Position numbers and translations under genes: made by a program. From NCBI GenBank assembly GCA_017430675.1, contig JAFRMM010000024.1:1-20488 (forward strand): 20,488 nucleotides of DNA, given 5' to 3'. The stretch is from Prevotella sp. GTDB taxonomy: Bacteria; Bacteroidota; Bacteroidia; Bacteroidales; Bacteroidaceae. Numbering within the stretch: the stretch's first letter is position 1; every line of letters starts with the position of its first letter. Below, one piece after another: positions 1 to 7,454 of the stretch. The notes beneath the pieces were generated by a model. The model did no database searches. It worked only from the letters and a program-made list of their open reading frames with translations, and was not told the origin of the DNA.

Positions 1-1339
1 TCTTGACATTGTCTTCAACAGTGCCCTCAAAGAGCGTTACGTCCTGGTTGACCACAGAGACGGAGTTGACGAACGTCATGCGGTCGATGGCCTTCCGCGG
101 CTTGCCGTCGAACAGCACCTCACCCTCCCAGGGCTCATACAGCCCTGACACGAGACTCAGTACCGTGCTCTTGCCGCAGCCCGAGGGACCTACCAGGGCT
201 ATGTGCTCACCGGCCCTGATCTTCAGCGAGAAGTGGTTGAGGATGGGAGGCTGACTGCGGTCGTAGCCGAAGGTGACGTCGCGCAGTTCTATCTCGCCAA
301 CCAATTTGGCAACATCGGGCAGTTCGTTGTCGGCCGGCAGTCGGAGTTCTGCACATTCTTGGTTACAGTCGGTCACCTCCTTGATGCGCTGGATAGACGA
401 GTTAATCCTCAATATGGTCTGTACGCTGGCAATAGTCCTGATGATGGGATAGATGGTGTCGTTGATGAGTCCCTGAGAGGCCAGAATCATGCCAGGTGTC
501 ATCTCGCCTTGCAGGATCAGCCAGGTGCCCAGGCATAATATGACACCATTGGTAACCTGCAATAAGAACTCCGGCAAGGCGCTCAGATAGATGTTGTGGG
601 TGATGGTGGTCACGCGGGCATTTATGGATTGAGCATAGGTTCTCTCCCACTGCGCAAAGAAGTGGCGCTCACCACCCAAGGCCTTGATGGTTTCCAGATT
701 ACTCATTCCTGTCATCGTGACGTTCTGCAACCGTGTTTCCGTCACCTCCAGATTCATGGCATTCTTCTTCTGCTTGTTGGCAGTGCTGCGCATCACATAG
801 ACGAGTAAAAGGATGGAGAAGATTTCCAGTATGCCCAGTTTCCAGTTGAAAAGCATGACAATATAGCAGCAGAAAACGGGTAGGATGAGTATGCTCGCGG
901 CCGGCAGGGCGTAGTCCATCTGTCTGACGGTCTTTGAGATGGTGGTGTAGCGGGCCACCAGTTCACCCGGACTGAACTGGGTGAGTCGGGTCATCGGCAG
1001 TCTGAGTACCGTCCACAGGAAACTTGACGAAGTGGTAATATTGATCCTTGCCTGGCTTCTCCGGCGAACGATAGAGAACCCTATCCATACCAAGAGTTCA
1101 AGCACGAACAGCAGGATATACAGCACTATCAGCGGGGTAAACCATTCCGGATTCTTCTGTGTGATGATACTGTCGGTATATACCTGCTGGAATAGTGGCG
1201 GGAAAATACAGGCTACGGAATCAATGGCAACGAGAATAATACCATTGAGGGCAAATAGTATGTTGCCCTTCAGGAAATAGCGATAAGCCGCTATCATCGA
1301 CAATTTAGGTTTCTTGCCTTGTGTATGCCCTGTACTCAT
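1..1339 (-). CDS. NHLM/bacteriocin-type ABC exporter (permease-ATPase), cut by window edge
   Basis: The first 446 residues of an ABC exporter are visible; the rest lies beyond position 1. Residues 1 to about 330 form the exporter-type transmembrane domain, and the ATPase domain follows with Walker A (GPSGCGKST, about residues 384-392) and the Q-loop (VNQD, Q about 432). The Walker B and signature motifs are off the window. The stretch reading NLETIKALGGERHFFAQW resembles, from memory, the ABC protein of NHLM bacteriocin export systems. That family normally starts with a C39 peptidase domain; here the first membrane helix begins about 20 residues after the start, so no leader-cleaving domain is present. 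The ATG overlaps the TGA of the HlyD-like gene (ATGA, 1336-1339), which suggests translational coupling. It probably exports a peptide across the inner membrane; no precursor gene is visible in the window. Confidence 0.85.
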   Translation of the reverse strand, partial: MSTGHTQGKKPKLSMIAAYRYFLKGNILFALNGIILVAIDSVACIFPPLFQQVYTDSIITQKNPEWFTPLIVLYILLFVLELLVWIGFSIVRRRSQARINITTSSSFLWTVLRLPMTRLTQFSPGELVARYTTISKTVRQMDYALPAASILILPVFCCYIVMLFNWKLGILEIFSILLLVYVMRSTANKQKKNAMNLEVTETRLQNVTMTGMSNLETIKALGGERHFFAQWERTYAQSINARVTTITHNIYLSALPEFLLQVTNGVILCLGTWLILQGEMTPGMILASQGLINDTIYPIIRTIASVQTILRINSSIQRIKEVTDCNQECAELRLPADNELPDVAKLVGEIELRDVTFGYDRSQPPILNHFSLKIRAGEHIALVGPSGCGKSTVLSLVSGLYEPWEGEVLFDGKPRKAIDRMTFVNSVSVVNQDVTLFEGTVEDNVK

Positions 1340-2217
1340 TCAAACCTCAGTTTTAGGTTACGAACGTGTGTGCGAGATGTCTCGAAAAGATACTGGAACA
1401 TGCTGCAGCGACGCGTCTCGGTGAGCACGGAACAGTAGGTGCCGAAGTCCATGCTCACGTTGTCTGGCTGGCCGAACGACCAGTCATAGCACGTGGGGTC
1501 GGCAGGGTCTCGCTGTAGGTCAATGAGCACCTCATAGACCACATTATCCTGTTCCAATAACTGCTTGGCCAGAATGTCGGATTTCAGCATCTGGCGCACC
1601 TTGGCGGCATCTGCAGGATAGCGTACCACCTGACTGATGCGCCCACGGACATAGCCTATCTCGTCACGCTTCTGGTCGGCAGGCCACACCTCGGCCTCCA
1701 TACCTATGCGCAGGTTACGTTGTGCCTCATTGTTAGCGTAGGCGAGGAGCAGGGCGCTCTGCGACTGTCCATAAGAGACATTATCACTGCCAACCACGCT
1801 GACAATAGGGTCGAAGGCCTCGAATGGCTCGTTGTCGGCCTTCGTGCTGATGACAAGACCGTTCACCGTACTCGTCAGGAAACTGTGACTGTCGCCGATG
1901 GATACCAGTGCCACCGTCTGCCCCACCCTCACACTGTCGCCATCGCGCACCATCATGGAGCGTACGATGCCCTTGTTGGGCAGTGTGATGTCGGTAGTAC
2001 CCTGTGCGGGAAACACCACACCCGAATAATAGGCTTTGTCACTCACCGTACCGAACACGCCCCATACAATGAATGCAGCCAGCAGCAACGTCGCAGCCGT
2101 AGCCAGCAGATAGGTGGGAACGATCGTCACGCGCAAATGATCACTGATCTGTTCTGGCGATTGTAGCGTATCTTCCTCACTGATTCCATGAACCGGATTC
2201 TTATCAACATTTCCCAT
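1336..2217 (-). CDS. NHLM-type HlyD-like secretion adaptor (membrane fusion protein)
   Basis: A 293-residue periplasmic adaptor for the adjacent ABC exporter. The N-terminal cytoplasmic tail contains SPEQISDHLRVT and leads into one membrane helix (about residues 36-58). A lipoyl-like half (about 72-108, with GIVRSMMVRDGDSVRVGQ) is followed by its partner half after a very short insert, so there is no long coiled-coil hairpin. A beta-barrel-like C-terminus follows. The short length and the SPEQ-x-HLRVT start followed by WGVFG recall the NHLM bacteriocin secretion protein family; the assignment is from memory of that family. It is the first gene of its transcript, with a promoter at 2244-2274 and a 21-bp-period operator candidate at 2299-2340. 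Its stop overlaps the ABC gene start. Confidence 0.82.
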   Translation of the reverse strand: MGNVDKNPVHGISEEDTLQSPEQISDHLRVTIVPTYLLATAATLLLAAFIVWGVFGTVSDKAYYSGVVFPAQGTTDITLPNKGIVRSMMVRDGDSVRVGQTVALVSIGDSHSFLTSTVNGLVISTKADNEPFEAFDPIVSVVGSDNVSYGQSQSALLLAYANNEAQRNLRIGMEAEVWPADQKRDEIGYVRGRISQVVRYPADAAKVRQMLKSDILAKQLLEQDNVVYEVLIDLQRDPADPTCYDWSFGQPDNVSMDFGTYCSVLTETRRCSMFQYLFETSRTHVRNLKLRFE

Positions 2218-2243
2218 ACTACATGTTTTAGATTATATGTGTA

Positions 2244-2274
2244 CAAAAGTAAGCATATTCCTCAAATATGCAAA
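2244..2274 (-). promoter_or_regulatory. Bacteroidetes-type promoter of the export operon
   Basis: On the minus strand TTTG (2274-2271) is followed after exactly 19 nt by TACTTTTG (2251-2244), matching the Bacteroidetes -33 TTTG / -7 TAnnTTTG consensus. It lies 27 nt before the HlyD ATG at 2217. The -33 element sits inside one arm of the inverted repeat 2264-2310. Confidence 0.75.
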
Positions 2275-2310
2275 ACCTGATTGCCAAACACAATCAAGTT
2301 TTGCATATTT
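2264..2310. repeat. 20-bp inverted repeat over the export promoter
   Basis: Arms 2264-2283 and 2291-2310 are reverse complements except for one position, which becomes a U-G pair in minus-strand RNA; the loop is 7 nt (CCAAACA). The right arm runs into the first unit of the direct repeat at 2299, so the left arm is an inverted copy of the same operator half-site and covers the -33 box. It could be a repressor or looping site, or a hairpin ending M13 transcription. It lacks a U-tract, so it is not a standard terminator. Confidence 0.7.
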
Positions 2311-2340
2311 TGAAACAATTTTTGCAGATTTTAAAACTCA
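2299..2340 (-). promoter_or_regulatory. 21-bp direct repeat, operator candidate (export operon)
   Basis: Two units starting at 2299 and 2320 (plus strand TTTTGCATATTTTGAAAC and TTTTGCAGATTTTAAAAC) match at 16 of 18 positions, with a 21-bp period. The first unit starts 48 bp from the T of the TACTTTTG box. A near-identical 34-bp block (one mismatch) is found at 4475-4508. Confidence 0.7.
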
Positions 2341-2351
2341 CGCCGCAAGAC

Positions 2352-4370
2352 TCACCACACCGATGCCCTTTTATCCTTGGGGATGAACATCTTGTCGGTG
2401 GGCTGGATGCCGAAGGCGTCGTACCAGGCGTCGATCATCGACAGGGCGGCATTCACACGGAAGATGCGGGGTGAGTGGACGTCACTGTTGACTCTGTAGG
2501 CTGTCCTTTCAGGTGTTTCATTGCCAGCCCAGATGCGGGCGTAGGCCAGGTAGAAGCGCTGGGCGGGGGTGAAGCCTTCTTTGGATTCCAGAGGTTCCTG
2601 CTTCGCACGGTTCTCGAAGGCACGGTAGGCTATCTGTATTCCGCCGTTGTCGCCGATATTCTCGCCAAGGGTCTTCTCACCGTTCACCATCAGGCCTGGC
2701 AGTGCCTCCTGCTTGGAGAACCAGTCGGCCAGCACCTTGGCACGCTCGTCAAACTTAGCCTTATCCTCGGCCGTCCACCAGTTCACCATGTTGCCATCCT
2801 TGTCGAACAGGCAGCCCTCATCGTCGAAGCCGTGACTCATCTCGTGGCCGATGACAGTGCCCACGGCACCGTAGTTGCAGGCATAGTCGGCCTCTGGGTC
2901 GAAGAACGGCGGCTGCAGGATGGCAGCGGGGAAGTTGATGCTGTTGAATGGTGGGATGTAACCAGCGTTTACCGTCTGTGGGGAAACAGGCATCTGGGTC
3001 TTATCGACTGGTTTACGCCAATACTTACGGAACTCGGCAGCGCGCCTCTCCTGGTTGATGCGGATGAAGTTCTCCACGAGGTTGTCATTCTCGCGGATGT
3101 CAATGTACTTCTCCATATCCTGCCACTTGTCGGGGTAGCCAATGTTGATATACATGGCGTGCAGTTTCTCCAGTGCCTTGGCCTTGGTGGAGTCGCTCAT
3201 CCAGGTGTTCTCTTTCAGTCGGTCCTCGAAGGCTTGCTGCAGGTCTTTCACCAGGCGATAGACGCGCTGCTTGCTGTCCTCGGGGAAGTACTCGGCCACA
3301 TACAGTTTGCCGATGGTCTCTTCCAGATTACCGCTGAGGACGCTGACAGCGCGCTTCCAGCGGGGCTGCTGCTCCTTTACGCCAGAGATGGCCTTGCTGG
3401 CTTCAAAAGAACGGTCTGAGAAGGCATCGCTGAGGAAAGATCGGTAAGCCCTGACGACCTTGAGTTCCATATAGGCCTTCAGATCCTCGACGCTCGTCTC
3501 GGCCAGCACCTTTTCCACTTCGTGCAGGGCGTCGAGATGTCCGACGTTCACCTTGTCGATGTCCTTCGGCATATTCCTCGCATCGCGATAAGCCATCCAG
3601 TCGATGCCCTTGAAGTCGGTGAGCAGTTGTTCCCACGTCATCAGGTGGTTGACGGCACTCGGGTCGCGTTGTGCCACCTGGTCGAGTTCCTTCATGCCTA
3701 TCCGATATTCTATGGCCCATGCAGCCTGCATCATGCGCTCGGCGTCGGCATCGCTGTTACCGATCATCTTCAGCAAGTCTTTGTTTAGGCTTTTCGTAGC
3801 GGTAACGACAGCCTGCTGCTGTTCGTTGGGCTGGTCGTAGTACTCGTGGTCCAGCGTCGTACCTCCGTGTTCGGCATCTATGATATACTCCGACGAGTTG
3901 TAGGGGTTCAGGCCCAGGCTGAGGCTGAAGGGTGCAGTGCCAAAGCCTTTGCTGCTTAGTTCAAACATCAGTCTTAGCAGTTCCTCACGAGTCTTCAGGG
4001 CGCGCACCTGCTTCAGATAGGGCAGGATAGGCTCGTAGCCCATCTTGTTGCGGCCCACGCTGTCCATGTAGAGGCGGTAGAGGGCGCCGATCTTCTGTCC
4101 GTCGCTGCCTTGTGGCAGGTCCTTCCGCTCTGCATATTTCATGATCAGCGCATTGATACGCTTCTTGTTCTGTTCCTCCAGGTCGGTGAACGCACCGTTC
4201 ATGGAATGCTCATCGTCCAGAGGGTTGTTCTTCAGCCAGGTGCCGACGGCATACTGCCAGAAGTCGTCACCAGGTCTCACACTCTCATCAAGGTTCGCTC
4301 TAAAGTTTTGTGCTGCGCCAGCCATACTTACCAAGGCCAGGGTTACAACGACAAGAAATCTTTTCATCAT
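2352..4370 (-). CDS. M13-family zinc metallopeptidase (neprilysin/PepO-like), secreted
   Basis: A 672-residue endopeptidase of the neprilysin/PepO family, which cleaves peptides and small proteins outside the inner membrane. The signal peptide starts MMKRFLVVVTLALVSMAGAAQ. The N-terminal M13 domain is followed by the substrate-binding NAGYIPPFNSINFP segment, the zinc site HEMSH (about residues 509-513) and the third ligand in GENIGDNGG (E about 570, D about 574). The protein ends in VW, as family members do (CxxW-type end). An upstream in-frame TTG at 4397 exists but lies close behind the TACCTTTG box (4427-4420), so the double ATG at 4370/4367 is preferred. It has its own promoter and a 21-bp direct repeat, in the same arrangement as the export operon. 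It might process exported or incoming peptides; that link is inference. Confidence 0.93.
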   Translation of the reverse strand: MMKRFLVVVTLALVSMAGAAQNFRANLDESVRPGDDFWQYAVGTWLKNNPLDDEHSMNGAFTDLEEQNKKRINALIMKYAERKDLPQGSDGQKIGALYRLYMDSVGRNKMGYEPILPYLKQVRALKTREELLRLMFELSSKGFGTAPFSLSLGLNPYNSSEYIIDAEHGGTTLDHEYYDQPNEQQQAVVTATKSLNKDLLKMIGNSDADAERMMQAAWAIEYRIGMKELDQVAQRDPSAVNHLMTWEQLLTDFKGIDWMAYRDARNMPKDIDKVNVGHLDALHEVEKVLAETSVEDLKAYMELKVVRAYRSFLSDAFSDRSFEASKAISGVKEQQPRWKRAVSVLSGNLEETIGKLYVAEYFPEDSKQRVYRLVKDLQQAFEDRLKENTWMSDSTKAKALEKLHAMYINIGYPDKWQDMEKYIDIRENDNLVENFIRINQERRAAEFRKYWRKPVDKTQMPVSPQTVNAGYIPPFNSINFPAAILQPPFFDPEADYACNYGAVGTVIGHEMSHGFDDEGCLFDKDGNMVNWWTAEDKAKFDERAKVLADWFSKQEALPGLMVNGEKTLGENIGDNGGIQIAYRAFENRAKQEPLESKEGFTPAQRFYLAYARIWAGNETPERTAYRVNSDVHSPRIFRVNAALSMIDAWYDAFGIQPTDKMFIPKDKRASVW

Positions 4371-4419
4371 TATTTGGATTGTTTTAAGTGATTGCAAAGT
4401 TGCTTGACAAAATGGTCTT

Positions 4420-4427
4420 CAAAGGTA
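4420..4427 (-). promoter_or_regulatory. Probable -7 box of the M13 peptidase gene
   Basis: TACCTTTG on the minus strand, 50 nt before the preferred ATG. No good TTTG lies 19-20 nt upstream, which fits an activator-dependent promoter. The direct repeat begins 48 bp upstream, exactly as at the export operon. Confidence 0.6.
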
Positions 4428-4474
4428 ACAAAATTTCCCCGAATGACCTTGTTCCAAATGCCCGCCGCGAAAGA

Positions 4475-4516
4475 TTTTGCATATTTTGAAACTATTTTTG
4501 CAGATTTTGCAAGTCT
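4475..4516 (-). promoter_or_regulatory. 21-bp direct repeat, operator candidate (M13 gene)
   Basis: Units start at 4475 and 4496 (TTTTGCATATTTTGAAAC and TTTTGCAGATTTTGCAAG on the plus strand), period 21 bp. The block 4475-4508 equals 2299-2332 with one mismatch, although the flanking sequences are unrelated. It sits between the amidohydrolase stop and the M13 promoter. Confidence 0.7.
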
Positions 4517-4549
4517 GAAGCCCAAAACACAGAACTCAGGAAGCGCCGT

Positions 4550-5656
4550 TTATTGCTTGGCGAAGACTTTCTTTCCCTCGAAGTAGGTGGCAGCGGGTTT
4601 GGCTTCGTGGATCTCTGTCACGGGATAGGTCAGCACATCCTTGTCAACACGGAGGAAGTCGGCATACTTACCTTCTTTGATGCTACCTCGCTCATCTTCG
4701 ATGAACATCTGCCTGGCGCAGTTGATAGTCAGGGCAGTGAGTGCCTGTTCGCGGGTCAGGAGTTCTTCAGGCCACCACGGTTTTGACTTCTCGGGGTAAT
4801 ATACACCTGTCACTGAAATCTCCATAATACCAAACGGGTCATCGGGACTGTCGGCGAGTGCGGGAAAGTCAGAGTGCGAAGACATGTTAACCCCATAATC
4901 GAAATAGGATTTCATCGGATACCCTTTGCCATTCATTCCTGCGGGAAGAATGCGAAGCAGTTCTGGCAGTGACTCATCAGTGGCGTGATGCCAAAGCAAA
5001 CCTGCGGTGACCTGTATGTTATGGCTTGCCATCCGTTCATAATCTGGCAAATTGATGTTACGCAAATGCACCAGCGTATTGCGCATTTCGTCTTTTCCTC
5101 CATTGACGAAGGCGTTTACAGTACGATTGACAGCCTTGTTTCCCAGTGCATGTACGTGCATGGTCAAACCTTTTTCATTAGCCTTGCGCGTTATATCGGT
5201 AAATTCTTCTTCCGTCCAGTTGACCAAGCCCTGTTGCCCATCAGTATATAGCGGCTCTATAAAGCCGGTACCGCTTTCCACCGTGCCGTCCATGTAAAGT
5301 TTAAGCCAGTTTGTCTTTACATGTTTTGAGGCGTATTGTTTTGCATCAACCGCCTTGGCCAAGGTTGCATCCACATCCATCCAACTTTCAATTTCATAGG
5401 AAGTGCCCATCACAAAATGCATGTCACCTGCCTTGTCCATCTGCTGGGCGGCCTTATATAGGTTATTGTTGCGGAAATAAGAAGAATAACCATCGAGATA
5501 CATAGTGTATCCCTCTGATAACAACGTTTCCTGAACCTTGTTCATGATTGATTTTGCTATGTCAAAGGTATAGAGATTGTCGCCGTCCAGGAATGACCTT
5601 ACGTAAGTTGCGGCCTGCTCCTTCAGGTAACCTGTCGGAGTACCGTCGGCACCCAT
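4550..5656 (-). CDS. YtcJ-type amidohydrolase, C-terminal part (frameshifted)
   Basis: About 368 residues that form the C-terminal two thirds of an Amidohydro_3/YtcJ-type metal-dependent hydrolase; the first third is in the neighbouring frame (5656-6282). Expected conserved elements are present: WLKLYMDGTVESGTG with a lysine at the usual metal-bridging position, MHVHALGNKAVNR, NTLVHLRNI and SSHSDFPALADSPDDPFG. The end (GSIKEGKYADF followed by the small beta domain) is typical. Alone it lacks the HxH metal ligands and a signal peptide, so it is unlikely to work as a separate enzyme. The first in-frame ATG (5656) overlaps the TGA of the upstream half, so re-initiation would be possible but would give a partial enzyme. 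The substrate cannot be predicted. Confidence 0.8.
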   Translation of the reverse strand: MGADGTPTGYLKEQAATYVRSFLDGDNLYTFDIAKSIMNKVQETLLSEGYTMYLDGYSSYFRNNNLYKAAQQMDKAGDMHFVMGTSYEIESWMDVDATLAKAVDAKQYASKHVKTNWLKLYMDGTVESGTGFIEPLYTDGQQGLVNWTEEEFTDITRKANEKGLTMHVHALGNKAVNRTVNAFVNGGKDEMRNTLVHLRNINLPDYERMASHNIQVTAGLLWHHATDESLPELLRILPAGMNGKGYPMKSYFDYGVNMSSHSDFPALADSPDDPFGIMEISVTGVYYPEKSKPWWPEELLTREQALTALTINCARQMFIEDERGSIKEGKYADFLRVDKDVLTYPVTEIHEAKPAATYFEGKKVFAKQ

Positions 5657-6282
5657 CACAATCTCGCCGCCGCGTATGGCATCGGTTTTTTTAGCACCGT
5701 GCCATCTTCTTTCATAATGCCCGCATTAACCAGACAAAGGGTATTCACCAGACTCTTGTGGCCTTCATCATCTATAAAGAAGATGGGAAGATCACTGCAG
5801 ATGGCATCGAGTTGCTGACGGGTAGGCATATTTTCCTGGAAAACTTGCAAATTCCACCCTAAGCCGAAAACAGCCACGGCTTTTGTATCCTTTGCCTTCT
5901 TGACCGCAACTGGAAGGATTTCTGTCAAAAACTTGTCAGTGTCATCACTTGCATCAACCTGCACACCGATTTCGGCCATGGCATAGGCCATTGTATAATG
6001 CGCGTGACCGTTGCCGCAGCCGGGCATTACAAGTCCCTTGCCGCTGTAATCGACCACCTCCGTCTTTCCATCTTCAACGTAGGCTTCGGCTCCCGCCTTG
6101 TCGCCTACATAGACGTACTTGCCGTCCTTCACGGCGAAGGCTTCTGCTACCTGGTTGTCCGCAGCAGTGAATATCTTGCCATAGACCACGAGGTCGGCAC
6201 TGGTATCACTCTTGCAACTGGCGAGCATGGTCATTCCGACGACCATGCTCACGGCTGCTATGTACGACAGTATCTTCTTCAT
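5656..6282 (-). CDS. YtcJ-type amidohydrolase, N-terminal part (frameshifted lipoprotein)
   Basis: This 208-residue frame begins with a lipoprotein signal (MKKILSYIAA... LASC, Cys23). It continues with the small beta domain (ADLVVYGKIFTADNQ-like start) and the metal-binding HAH (H93, H95) of an amidohydrolase. After VLKK it runs into the unrelated tail PMPYAAARL and stops. Moving one base back at the run of seven A (5692-5686) restores TDAIRGGEIVMGADG, which joins directly to the C-terminal part. Start ATG overlaps the TGA of the DUF3089 gene (6279-6282), so the two are one operon. The break may be a real mutation, phase variation or a sequencing error. Confidence 0.82.
   Translation of the reverse strand: MKKILSYIAAVSMVVGMTMLASCKSDTSADLVVYGKIFTAADNQVAEAFAVKDGKYVYVGDKAGAEAYVEDGKTEVVDYSGKGLVMPGCGNGHAHYTMAYAMAEIGVQVDASDDTDKFLTEILPVAVKKAKDTKAVAVFGLGWNLQVFQENMPTRQQLDAICSDLPIFFIDDEGHKSLVNTLCLVNAGIMKEDGTVLKKPMPYAAARL
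5686..5692 (-). other. Homopolymer frameshift site in the amidohydrolase
   Basis: Seven consecutive A on the coding strand, read CTA AAA AAA CCG. One additional A, or a -1 slip on A-AAA-AAA, joins the two halves into a continuous protein of about 577 residues with all expected family motifs. The sequence alone does not separate slippage, mutation and base-calling error. Confidence 0.85.
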
Positions 6283-7316
6283 CCTTCTTTCACACCTTTC
6301 TTGTATGCCGCAACTCTCGCGGCGGCGTTGGCCTTGATGTTGTTGAAGTAGAGGTCGTAGTCGTTCTCGTGGAAACTGCCAGGTCCGAAGACGTCAGTGC
6401 CAGTGACGGGTGTCGCGTTCTTGGTCGTTGTAATGACAACGCCCCTTTTCAGGTTGACCTGTGCGTCGGCAGCATGAGGAACCACTTCCAGTTCTCCTTT
6501 TTCATAGTTAAAGAGGTAGCCGCCCAGGTTCTCCTCAGCCGAAGCGTATGTCTCGTCCCGCTTCCAGTTGATGGGATTGATGCTGATGGCACCTGGCAGA
6601 ACGACTCCGTTCTTCTGACCCTCGTTGGCAGCGCTCTCGGTATTCCACGATATGATGACGCCGGTGTCGTCGGCACCCTCGGCAAATTTCAGGTGCGGGT
6701 TCTCCTTGAGGTAGTCCTCGGTGATGGCATAGCCAATGACGTAGGCGGCTATCATGCGCTCCAGGTACTCTGGATGCGCCTTCATGTATTCCGCCAGCAC
6801 CAGTTTCTGTATGGCCGAGCCCTGCGAGTGGCTTGCCAGGATGAAAGGTCGGCCGCCGTTGAGGTTCTCGAAATAGTAGTCGAGGGCAGCGAAGATGTCG
6901 TCCTTCGGCGTGCTGGCAAAGGCTTTCTCCATCTCATCGTGAGTCATCGAAGCCGCTGCCACCATGTTCAGCTGCCTGTAATAAGGTGCAAACACGTTGG
7001 CCACATCCTCAAAGGCTGCTCCCTGCACGAGATAGGTCCTTGGAGCCGTTTCCCTCATCATCGGTTCATTGATGTCGGCAAATGTCTTTGCCCCTTCGGA
7101 GTCGTCGACATATTCCGTGGGATAGACATAGAAGCAGTCGACGTCCTTTGTCGCCTCGGGCAGCTTCAGCCAGTTGTTCTTGTCGCTGTAGTCAGGAGCC
7201 TCAGATTGTTCACTCCCCGCAGCAGCTGTCGTTTTCTTGTTACCACATGAGCTTATTACTATTGTCATGCCGCAAATAAGGATGGCGGCCATCATCCATA
7301 GTTTCATCTTTCTCAT
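6279..7316 (-). CDS. DUF3089 alpha/beta-hydrolase lipoprotein, copy 1
   Basis: A 345-residue predicted lipoprotein (lipobox VISSC, Cys24) of the DUF3089 alpha/beta-hydrolase family. Features are the early FYVYPT strand, the nucleophile elbow SHSQGS (Ser164), RPFILASHSQGS context, and downstream GVIISWNTE and VVLPGAISINP blocks shared with the paralogue at 8976-10055. It is probably an esterase or lipase-like enzyme on the envelope; the substrate is unknown. A longer reading from a TTG at 7358 would start inside the TACCTTTG promoter box, so the ATG at 7316 is preferred. It follows a 7-TM AraC regulator and overlaps the amidohydrolase by 4 nt (ATGA), forming a two-gene operon. Confidence 0.85.
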   Translation of the reverse strand: MRKMKLWMMAAILICGMTIVISSCGNKKTTAAAGSEQSEAPDYSDKNNWLKLPEATKDVDCFYVYPTEYVDDSEGAKTFADINEPMMRETAPRTYLVQGAAFEDVANVFAPYYRQLNMVAAASMTHDEMEKAFASTPKDDIFAALDYYFENLNGGRPFILASHSQGSAIQKLVLAEYMKAHPEYLERMIAAYVIGYAITEDYLKENPHLKFAEGADDTGVIISWNTESAANEGQKNGVVLPGAISINPINWKRDETYASAEENLGGYLFNYEKGELEVVPHAADAQVNLKRGVVITTTKNATPVTGTDVFGPGSFHENDYDLYFNNIKANAAARVAAYKKGVKEG

Positions 7317-7355
7317 AATAGAATTTTTAGGAGTTATTATCGCATTTTTATGCCG

Positions 7356-7387
7356 CAAAGGTAGACTATTTCCTTTGAATTCGCAAT
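7356..7387 (-). promoter_or_regulatory. Promoter of DUF3089 copy 1 operon
   Basis: TACCTTTG (7363-7356) with ATTG (7387-7384) 20 nt upstream on the minus strand. The direct repeat at 7413 begins 50 bp from the -7 box. Confidence 0.65.
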
Positions 7388-7412
7388 AACCCCAGTAGCC
7401 TTGACAGGTAGG

Positions 7413-7454
7413 TTTTTACAATTCTGAATTGAATTTTTATAATTTTGAAGCACG
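7413..7454 (-). promoter_or_regulatory. 21-bp direct repeat, diverged operator candidate (DUF3089 copy 1)
   Basis: Units start at 7413 and 7434 (TTTTTACAATTCTGAA and TTTTTATAATTTTGAA), matching at 14 of 16 positions with a 21-bp period. They keep the TTTT and ATTnTGAA parts of the motif but lack GCA. The second unit overlaps the stop codon and last codons of the upstream AraC gene, so part of the similarity is constrained by coding sequence. Confidence 0.55.

Noticed and set aside
2264..2310. Standard intrinsic terminator of the M13 gene
   Set aside because: The stem is AT-rich and not followed by a U-tract on the minus strand, and it overlaps the next promoter.
5656..5692. Programmed -1 frameshift as the firm explanation for the split amidohydrolase
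   Set aside because: The slip heptamer is present but I see no convincing stimulatory hairpin or pseudoknot just downstream, and homopolymer errors are common; left open.
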